Under the pieces are notes generated by a model. That model searched no databases. It saw only the letters and a program-made list of their open reading frames with translations, and was not told where the DNA came from. 64,000 nt of DNA, taken from Archegozetes longisetosus (taxonomy: Eukaryota; Arthropoda; Arachnida; Sarcoptiformes; Trhypochthoniidae). Position 1 is the first letter of the stretch. The number at the start of each line of letters is the position of its first letter. Both the position numbers and the translations under genes were made by a program. Positions 46,101-54,241 of the stretch are shown in pieces. The stretch covers positions 15,266,220 through 15,330,219 of the forward strand of contig JAEMBT020000001.1 of the NCBI GenBank assembly GCA_018873245.2. Reading direction: 5' to 3'.

Positions 46101-46711
46101 AATGACTTAATCAATATATATTTTGTTTTATTAAACTAAAGCTATATGGCTAATAAGGCAATAAGAAAACATTGTTGATATGTGTAATCCTATTTGATTT
46201 TGAGCAATCATGAAAAAGCCCTATTCATCTGGTTACGCAACAGTATTATAAATTAGTTGTCATCAATTATTGATTAGAGATACTGAATCAATTTCATGAT
46301 TCTAAATGTTTTACGATAATGAATAGTTCTCAAAGAAAAATTCGTTTATTAGAAAATATTCAGAATTTGATTGGAATTGATTTTGATTGTATTTACTTCA
46401 TATGCATTAGATGCAAAAAGTCTGAAAAATTCAAACTTGTACGCTTTGACATATAACATTAGATAGTATTGCATAACATAGAAAAATGCTTTACAGGTAA
46501 GAATACCTCAATGCTTTACAAGTAGATACATCTGCATTGTTTGCAGATAAGTATATCTCATTTGCTTGCAGGTAAGAATATATAATGAAAAAAGTAGTCA
46601 ATATTTCAAGAATGGACTGTAGTTTTTAATAAAAGTGCTCAATTTAAAAGTTTTGATTATCTAAGCTAGCTATCGATCTAGTGATATAAAATAGCTGCTA
46701 CTTGTCATGAA

Positions 46712-46769
46712 TGTGTGTGTGCGTGTGTGTGCGCGTGTGTGTGTGTATGTGTATGTGTGTGTGTGTGTT
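46712..46769. repeat. Interrupted (GT)n microsatellite
   Basis: About 58 bp of GT with GC and AT interruptions. On the minus strand it reads as a His/Thr peptide inside an open frame, which I regard as an artefact. Confidence 0.85.
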
Positions 46770-47390
46770 TGAGCGTCAATACCAGTTGTTACTGAAAGCA
46801 CAAAAGCAATTGCTATCAGTTTCCATTTATTACTTTCTATTATTGTATTGAGTAACGGCTGATATATAGTGTTCACTAGATCATTGTTATGAACTAAACT
46901 AAAAATTGTTTCTCTCTTTGCTTTCAATACTGTAGTGCTGAAAGAAAACAGAACTTTACCGATGGATAACAAGTTTCATAATATATACTCTTTTGTTAAG
47001 CATTGAGTTTAGAGAAAAATCAATTTTTTGTTCATTTAATCTAATTTAGGAAAAGTTACATTTTTATGAAACATCTCTGTTTATCTTTATTGGCAGCAAA
47101 AGAATAATTCAATCATAAAATTTCGAACACAATATTAAATTAAATTCAAGCTTTCCATAACATGAAGGGTATTGAATGAAATCCAATTTTAAAACTTCAT
47201 AACTGGTCTACTGTTGATTTTTACGGTTGAAAAAATCTATAGTTTTCTTATTTTCGACACCATTTCTTTCCCTACTTCTGTTCTTACTTTTCCATTTGAT
47301 GCAATTTGACTACTTTTTGTACAACAAATATTTAGCTTTACTTTTTTCAATATGCAAATCATTTATGAACTGGTTCTAGATCTAGAGCAC

Positions 47391-47632
47391 TCTCAAACTT
47401 TTATTAATCCTTGATAGTAGCCAGAAAAGATCCGCTGTCATGGCCTGCTTCCTATCAGATCATAATATAGAGTGTACTAACAAACTTACACAATGTTTAT
47501 CGTAGTTACCAAAGCAAATTACGAGTCCATTTTTGCATCAAATTCATGTATATCACTGACAGATTGACATAGCAACGACCTATTTCTCGTTGCTATCGAG
47601 GATTATTAAGTTTTCAAGTGCACTGTAATATA
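47391..47632. mobile_element. MITE, copy 4 of the ~220-bp family
   Basis: The left end TTTATTAATCCTTGATAGTA and the right end GCTATCGAGGATTATTAAGT are inverted repeats. The right outer end continues TTCAAGTGCACTG, which gives the best view of the full terminal repeat. The interior ATCAGATCATAATATAGAG and CATAGCAACGACC match copy 2. Confidence 0.78.
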
Positions 47633-48411
47633 GATTTAGAAGTTTCGACAATTTTTATAAAACTTATTTAAGAAAATTTTACAATAATAGAGATTGAAAT
47701 CTAGCTGAATAAAGGTTTGAACTACAAGTACAAAACCAATTTTATGTTTGGGATATGAACTCAACCTTAAAATGTTTTTAAAGCTCTATTTGGTGAAAAT
47801 AGAGATTAGTTTAAAAGAACATCATTTTACTCTATTATTGTTCTAAATTGTGGTATAAAAGTGAAGTTTAAGAAATTTGATTAGAATGCTTGACAATAAA
47901 GGTGTTGTAAGATTGAGGAATAAATGAAGTAATACTAAATTTGGATTAACTCAAGTTAGTTTTGTTGAGTAAATGAGTTGAAAATGCGTTATTGTAGTGG
48001 AAAATTAGAGGTATTAATCAATGTTACCGTAATCCGAATGCAGTTGTTTTTATTTTTAATGAATAATAAACATGAGGTTTTAGATGAATGGTTCCACCCA
48101 TAGAACGTGCTTTGGAAAAGCTATCGCTTCAAAGATTGTTAAGACCGTGATGGATTTTTTAAGTTGTTTTCCTGACTTTGAATTCATATGACTAATTAAT
48201 TTTAGTTAAATAATAATCGTGTTCAGCGAAAATTGGTTCTGCACTGTTTGTAGAAAGGATAACTAAACAATACATCGAAAACACCGAAAAATTTATTTTA
48301 ATTTTATTTTTATTTCAAAACTACTTTTATCAATCGATGAACCTTTTATAGATGGTTAACTAATTATTGGATATCAAAATAAAATTTGTTAAAATTCAAT
48401 CAATCTCAGAG

Positions 48412-48670
48412 CAGTGCCGTAGTCAGGACGTATGATTTGGAGAAGGCTAAAAGTCTGAAACTAAATGCACAGATAACAAAAATGAAACATTAAAATACAG
48501 TAACTGTTATTCCTTTAATTAAATGCCACACTAATGATTAATAATAAGCAATTGATTGAGGTACCAGATAAATAATACTTTAAAGTTTGCCATCAATTTT
48601 CTTCAGTATAGGCTCACACTAAAGCTTTGATAGAATCTCTGGAAGGCTAGTTCCACTGGCTACGGCTGTG
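48412..48670. mobile_element. Possible old hAT-like MITE
   Basis: The left end CAGTGCCGTAGTCAG and the inverted right end CACAGCCGTAGCCAG agree at 12 of 15 positions. They resemble the CAGTGGCGTAGCCAG ends seen on many hAT-type MITEs. No matching 8-bp target duplication is visible, so the copy is old or the boundary is wrong. Confidence 0.4.
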
Positions 48671-49328
48671 GCACAGGGATCTGATGTTTTATAGATTTTA
48701 GTCAAGCCTCTGGAGGCGTCTTGGCATGAATTTTGTGAACTCTCTTAGCTATAGACATATTTGGTTGGGGAAATATTTCACTAAATGATTAAAACAACTA
48801 ATTTATATGAGTTTCTATGAAAGCTATTGAACAATAACATAGTCGAGTGTAACAAGAACTTTTGAATGACTTTGAAATTAGCACGAAAACATAGTTTTCT
48901 TGCTTAGAGATGATCCACTATTACATACATAACAGATTTGATGATCAAATTTTTCATTAGCGGTTTATTTATAATTTAGTTTGTACTATAGAATGTTTTC
49001 AAACACTTTATGTTTAAAAAGATTTTGAATTCTTCAGGTGCTTCCAATGCCGTCCTTAATATAAATCAAGCTATACATAAGTTGTTGGAGAGTCGATTCT
49101 CAATTAATCAGAAAAATGAAAGTCATGTAAAGATTGAGATTTATGAAAAATTTGATCTTTCAACTTTTAAGTGGAGTTGTTTTGAAAGTTAGAGCTAATG
49201 TTATGTTATAAGTTAGGTTGTTTATGGAGATGAATAGAAAGTTATTTCGATTAAACTATTCTCAATCAGTCAGGAGTGAACATTTGCGCAAAAATCGATT
49301 AATCAACAACTGAAGCCGAAAAATTTGC

Positions 49329-49336
49329 TATAAAAG
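49329..49336 (+). promoter_or_regulatory. TATA box of the repeat-protein gene
   Basis: TATAAAAG lies 89 nt upstream of the ATG at 49418. This would place transcription start near 49360 and leave a ~58-nt leader, a strong core-promoter arrangement for a highly expressed tissue-specific gene. Confidence 0.6.
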
Positions 49337-49417
49337 GGAAACCAAATGAAATGGTTGCAAGTATATTGAGGGAATATTAAGCTTAAACAGAAACAGTTTA
49401 GAACTTATTTCCAAAAC

Positions 49418-50023
49418 ATGCTTTGCCTCATTGCTTTGGTTGCTTTAGTAACTTTCTCACACTTGAGTCAAGGTAAACTATGCCTGGCAATTTAAACCAA
49501 TTTAAATTAATGCATTTTTCAATCAATATCAGCCCAAACTAACGGTCCGATTGTTCCAATTGGTGGCACAACCGCTAGATCCGTGGGTAGTGGAACCAAT
49601 GGCCCAATTGTACCAATTGGTGGCACAACCGCTAGATCCGTGGGTAGTGGAACCAATGGTCCAATTGTACCAATTGGAGGCACAACCGCTAGTTCCGTGG
49701 GTAGTGGAACCAATGGTCCAATTGTCCCAATTGGAGGCACAACCGCTAGTTCCGTGAGTAATGCAACCAATGGTCCAATTGTCCCAATTGGAGGCACAAC
49801 CGCTAGTTCCGTGAGTAATGCAACCAATGGTCCAATTGTTCCAATTGGAGGCACAACCGCTAGTTCCGTGAGTAATGCAACCAATGGTCCAATTGTCCCA
49901 ATTGGTGGCACAACCGCTAGTTCCGTGGGTAGTGGAACCAATGGTCCAATTGTTCCAATTGGAGGCACAACCGCTAGATCCGTGGGTAGTGGAACCAATG
50001 GTCCGATAGTGCCCATCGGGTAG
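49418..50023 (+). CDS. Secreted protein of nine 19-residue tandem repeats
   Basis: Two exons: 49418-49472 encodes a complete signal peptide (MLCLIALVALVTFSHLSQ), and 49533-50023 encodes the repeats. The intron is 60 nt (GTAAAC...CAG) and the joined product is 181 residues. The mature protein is almost only repeats of TNGPIVPIGGTTA(R/S)SV(G/S)(S/N)(G/A), nine copies with the last cut to NGPIVPIG-stop. It has no Cys after the signal. It is rich in Gly, Thr, Ser, Pro and Ile. Three units carry the N-glycosylation sequon NAT, and the Thr/Ser stretches could be O-glycosylated. The strict repeat suggests a structural secretion (silk, cement or cuticle type) or a repeated peptide precursor. I recognise no family. 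The long open minus-strand frame here is a periodicity artefact. A TATA box and AATAAA bracket the gene. Confidence 0.8.
49542..50020 (+). repeat. 57-bp coding tandem repeat, nine copies
   Basis: Copies start with AATGGTCCAATTGTNCCAAT at 57-bp spacing and are nearly identical at the DNA level, including at synonymous sites. This implies recent expansion or gene-conversion homogenisation. The first and last copies are the most diverged. Confidence 0.9.
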
Positions 50024-50186
50024 ATTTGTTACATAATGTATTTTCCAAAAGCTTGTTTTGGAGTTAAAAGAAAAATCTTATTGAGATATTTTAATTGTTT
50101 AAATCAACTGATGTTATGATTTGTTTGTTATTGTCATTTTGGTGAACCAAAGTGACCTTTAAATTTTATTTTGAAATATTTCGGGT

Positions 50187-50192
50187 AATAAA
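50187..50192 (+). terminator. Polyadenylation signal of the repeat-protein gene
   Basis: AATAAA 164 nt beyond the stop codon at 50021-50023, on the same strand. Confidence 0.5.
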
Positions 50193-51317
50193 GCTCAAAA
50201 TTATATTTTAGTTGATTGAATTAATCGAATAAATAGAAAGTTAAGCAAATTTCACTGTTCTATCACTGTCTATACAATCCTTTCATAAAGCCTCCAAAAT
50301 AATCTTAACTAATAGTGAAGAAGATATTTATGAAATGAATTCAAAAAAGTGTCATTTTCTTAATCAGTCTCTTAAAGGTCAGCCATCTGTTATCAGTTAA
50401 GATAAAGTAATTATTCAAATGAAGCATATTTTATTCGTTGATTCAATTAAATTTTGAATTACTAATTTGTTTTGTTAGACTTGATCTATAGATTAAACTA
50501 ATTGACGGATGAGTTTTGACTCTTATTAAACTTAATATTAAGTGAAGTAAGTGAAGTCTGTCATGTGTAAAATACTTCACAGATAATTATATATGTTTCA
50601 AATTTGTTGAGATTATTTCGAAGGACTGTATTATTGCATATTTAGCTCTACATTTAAATTTGGTTAGGTTAAGTTTAGATTGTGTTAAACCTAACTATTT
50701 TCAAGCTTCAGATAAGTGGTTTTCAAACTGTTTCTATACGAAGAGTTCAACTAATAAAGTATAGAATGAATTCTGAGCGCGATTAGCAACAATAGAAGTA
50801 TTAATATTACACATAATCTGCAAAATATAATCAGTCTTATTATAAAAGTAGTTTGAAAAGGTGTCATCAAATTGATTTTGTAAACAAATCAATCACTAAT
50901 ACTTATAATGTTTGGAAGCTTTGCAATTGACGTGGAATTTGCGTCATTTCAATTAAATGACAAATTAGTTCCTATTATTAGTTGTAAAAAAACAGTATCT
51001 ACTCAAAAATTTTCCAAAAGTTTCAAATTATTCGGCATATACAAAGTTTTTGCTGAGAACTATTAATTCTAAATGCATTCTAGAGAATAATATATTCTGG
51101 AAGTTGCAAAACGAGTTTAAACCAATGTTCTAATCACAGAATCAAAAGTATGCTAAAAGCTATTTTGAAATATTTTGCAATATTAACAGAAAATTTGACC
51201 GTAAAGGAGAATAAAAATCCAGAATATAATCTTAACCATAAAACATAAAAGCTTTCTTTTTATTAACTATAATTTAATTTAATATTAACTTAATACAGCT
51301 TTAAACAATCAAACAAA
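50193..51317. other. Intergenic stretch
   Basis: AT-rich DNA with no open frame or repeat worth noting. Confidence 0.5.
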
Positions 51318-51674
51318 ATGTATTTTGTGATCTCTACTTTTCGCGATAGTAAAACCAAAATTGAGAATACTTAAGATTAATCTAAGAATTGGTTTATATT
51401 GAAATGATTAGCGCAATTTAACTATTAAATAGTCGTAATCGTTGGCACAAGTACCAGAACAACTACCGTGCCAACAAATAATGAAACGACTGGTTGTTTA
51501 AGTTGTTGAAGTGATTTTGCTAGTGGTAACAGACAGATTGTGGATTTGCCAAGTGGAGGGCAATAGGTGTCTATGAACCACAATCCTTATAATAACCCAT
51601 ACCATTATCCGTATTATTATACTTACCAACACTATTCTTATTACCGTTATTATCGAACAATCTATTTCTCTTAA
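51318..51674 (+). pseudogene. Decayed gene for a small Thr/Tyr-rich secreted protein (tentative)
   Basis: The ATG at 51318 opens a short hydrophobic exon (MYFVISTFRD) that joins in phase, across an 84-nt GT-AG gap, to a frame starting at 51433. That frame reads VGTSTRTTTVPTNNETT, then crosses two stop codons, and finishes as a 33-residue Tyr-rich end (from the ATG at 51573: MNHNPYNNPYHYPYYY, YSYYRYYRT). AATAAA follows at 51729-51734. The plan (short leader exon, Thr-rich body, tiny intron) resembles the neighbouring repeat-protein gene, which suggests a related secreted protein that has decayed. Alternatively the Tyr-rich end alone is a real exon with other splicing. No family recognised. Confidence 0.35.
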
Positions 51675-52174
51675 TAATTTTAAAATAATATTATAATATA
51701 TGATAAAATTGTGGAAAATATCGTTTTGAATAAAAGAGAACTAAAATAGACTTGTTAATACAAGCCTATAGCTCTTAAAATGAATTAAAGTGTAAAACTT
51801 GAAATTACTGGTGATTGGGTAGTAATTGCAGCATAAACTTAAGTGAATTGGCATATACAGTAAAACAAATGAAACATTGATTACATTTGGTAAATTACAT
51901 TCTAACATACAACTTAATCAGGAGAATCCATTAAGAAAAGCTCAACATTCAGTCTAAACGATCATTTTTATTACTTTCTTTTGCTCAAAAATCATTTATT
52001 CTATATTTGGCTGAACTGAGGAGATGATCAAAGGATATATTTTCTTATCAATAAAATAAGGATGCTTGATATGAGTGAGAAACGGTCGTTATTCAAATTG
52101 ATCGATGCATTAACTGGAAAATAAGACAATTTTAGACATAAACTTAGTGAAATTGAGAACTCTAGACTCACTAA

Positions 52175-53008
52175 TTATTCTGCCTTCAACTTTGGTGGTG
52201 ATTGGAGAACAGAGCTATTCAAATATTTCTCCACTAATTCAGTAGGATTGAGATTGAAGCCCATGGCATAGAGGAATGACTGACGCGTTGAATCAAACAC
52301 GACATCATCCGAGTAATAAGACTGAGAAACATGTGATGGCATCATTACGTCAAAAAAGTCATTTTCGTTCATTTCTGTATATACATCATTGTCACATTTT
52401 TGACACTTTATCAAAATTTGTCTAATTTTCATATGATTATTCGCATCATATTTCACTTTAATTCCAGAAACTTGCAAGAAATCATCAAATGGCTGAACAT
52501 TTTTACGATTGAACTTTTCGAGTTTACTTTCCATGAAGAATCTTAACCTTCTGCCAGACATGATGACCATATCGATAGGTCTTGACTTATTACTAAATAC
52601 GTTTTGAACATCACTTTGAGTAATAGGAAATTTTTGATTTATGTTAGTTTGATTACCAATAGAGTTAGCAATGCTTTTAGCATATATCAAACCAATCACA
52701 TTACGTTCTTGTGGAAGTTGACCAATGTTAGTCTCATTGATACTTCGCATAATATATTTGTTTTCTTGTTCAAACTTAATTTGTGGCAATTGAGTGAAGT
52801 TATTGACTCTGGAGTGTACAAAAGCGTCAGTAATCAAATTACCTAAATTGCACTCTTCTCTGCCGCACACTGATATGTTTCCGTTTAGGAATAAGTTTGT
52901 GTATCCTATTATCTCATCACTATTCACTAATCTTACACTTATTATTAGATATGTTAATTCAAATAAATAAGTTAATAGTTTTGTAGATTTCATTTTGACC
53001 AAAATCAT
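52175..53008 (-). CDS. Secreted protein consisting only of a 5'-nucleotidase C-terminal domain
   Basis: Single exon, 277 codons. The likely start is the second ATG (52993), which begins a signal peptide (MKSTKLLTYLFELTYLIISV) ending near VNSDE. The body matches the C-terminal, substrate-binding half of ecto-5'-nucleotidase/apyrase proteins: entry strand IIGYTNLFLNG, then CGREECNLGNLITDAFV, SGRRLRFFMESKL, FDDFLQVSGIKVKYD and a degenerate MPSHVSQSYYSDD where the family has a Gly-Gly-Asp-Gly motif. The N-terminal metallophosphoesterase half that holds the metal-binding His/Asp residues is absent, and no exons for it are seen nearby. It therefore probably cannot hydrolyse nucleotides but might still bind them. 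Several N-glycosylation sequons (NIS, NFT, NET, NQT) fit a secreted protein. 5'-nucleotidase-family apyrases are known salivary proteins of blood-feeding arthropods; a salivary role here is only a guess. Confidence 0.75.
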   Translation of the reverse strand: MILVKMKSTKLLTYLFELTYLIISVRLVNSDEIIGYTNLFLNGNISVCGREECNLGNLITDAFVHSRVNNFTQLPQIKFEQENKYIMRSINETNIGQLPQERNVIGLIYAKSIANSIGNQTNINQKFPITQSDVQNVFSNKSRPIDMVIMSGRRLRFFMESKLEKFNRKNVQPFDDFLQVSGIKVKYDANNHMKIRQILIKCQKCDNDVYTEMNENDFFDVMMPSHVSQSYYSDDVVFDSTRQSFLYAMGFNLNPTELVEKYLNSSVLQSPPKLKAE

Positions 53009-53419
53009 ATCATATTTAATAATAACTGAAAGTGACTCGTTTTAAGGTAAATTGAGCTTAAGTAGTGTAATATTGGTATTTCTGTTTATTAATACACAGG
53101 TATATTATCCTTGACTTCGAATCAATAGATGATTAGATAAACCACTTCAAGACAACCAATGTGTATATCATAACAAATTTTGTGATGAGAGCTGAACTGG
53201 TTTTATATAAGGCAGTAAAGCAGAAAATGGTTGAAAGTTTGTGCGAGATAAAACTTATTATTTAAGATTTTTTCTAGTAAATATTGATTAATTTAAGCTT
53301 TAGAAGTATTTAATGAAACTTTAGATAAACAATGTCTTATAGAACTAATGTCATTTCCACTTGACTACTTTGATGATATCTATATAAATCACTATTCGAT
53401 CGATTGATCTTTATTGCTG

Positions 53420-53600
53420 ATGACAATCGTATTTGCATTATTACTTTACATTCTCATATTTTATTCAATTATTTTCTTATTTGTCTACAAAGTCAAAGAG
53501 CAACAAACTGATAAATATAAAGAACAAAGATCCAGTTTTGGTCTTATTTGGAGCTAAAGCCGAAGTTATTTATAAATCGTCTGATAAAAAGAAAAGATGT
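53420..53600 (+). pseudogene. Broken copy of the four-helix membrane protein gene at 60634
   Basis: The ATG at 53420 starts MTIVFALLLYILIFYSIIF, matching MTITTALLLYSIIFYAIGF of the intact gene, and similarity extends upstream through GATGATATCTATATAAATCA. The frame stops after about 45 codons. A shifted frame continues FGAKAEVI, matching LGAKVEIL. The middle of the gene is gone, and only a weak match to its last helix may remain near 53750. The copy lies beside the 3' end of the oligopeptidase gene, as the intact copy lies beside an oligopeptidase fragment, so both belong to one duplicated block. Confidence 0.75.
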
Positions 53601-54241
53601 TAACATAGATGCAAATTCAGTATTCAAAAATCAAAGCTTGAAAATAAAGCATTGAGTCGTATTTTAATTAACTATAGTTTGAAAATTATGACTTCAATTT
53701 TCAGACTGATCACAGTACAAGTAATTATGAAGATGAAAATAGTTGACTATATCTTTTTCGTTATATCTGTATATTATTGTGATGTATTGTGTATTAATTA
53801 ATGTTTAAGCAAAAGTCATGCTTTTTGTCAATACTTGTAAATTAAGCGAGATTTTAGTTCAACTTTAATTATCTCGGGACTTATTTTGTTTATTTTAATC
53901 TTTTATAATTATGTGAATGCGGAGCCTTGTATTATTAGATTATTCGATCAGCATTTTTCATCTCAAAACTTGCAAGTTTTGCATGAATCAAAGTTTTAGC
54001 TATAACATAGTTTATTAGTCTATAGTCATTTTGTTTGCTTTTAGACGCATAATTCGATAGTAGATGACAAATTTTGCTTATTATAAATAAATTAATTGAA
54101 AATTTTATTCAATATTAATTTGATTCCAATTAAGATTTCGGATTCTTTAAATTGAAACATTCCAATTTGATCTATTGTAAAGTTATAAACCAATAGGTTT
54201 CGAATGAGAAAATTTGAAATAGAATAAGACATAAAAGTTAA
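53601..54241. other. Gene-free stretch 3' of the prolyl oligopeptidase gene
   Basis: AT-rich DNA between two convergent 3' ends. The minus-strand AATAAA at 54109-54104 is the probable polyadenylation signal of the oligopeptidase gene, 133 nt past its stop codon. Confidence 0.5.

Larger units (their letters stand above)
39373..49328. other. 10-kb intergenic region
   Basis: I see no supported gene between the neuroligin start and the TATA box at 49329. Contents: a three-copy ~33-bp repeat with AGTACCTAGTAGAGTTTTCT (39406-39487), a 15-bp repeat with AACTAAACTTTT (42541-42620), four TTAGG pentamers (43110-43130), a 15-bp repeat with TATTCTGTATA (43690-43755), a (GT)n tract (46712-46769), a MITE (47391-47632) and a hAT-like MITE (48412-48670). 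Open frames at 41690-41950, 42142-42498 and 44577-44804 have no family resemblance. Confidence 0.55.

Noticed and set aside
46670-46972. Minus-strand frame with a leader-like segment and His/Thr repeats
   Set aside because: The repeat peptide is just the GT microsatellite. There is no promoter, family or splice support.
49519-50016. 165-codon minus-strand frame over the 57-bp repeats
   Set aside because: The repeat length is a multiple of three, so several frames stay open. Only the plus strand has a signal-peptide exon, TATA box and polyadenylation signal.
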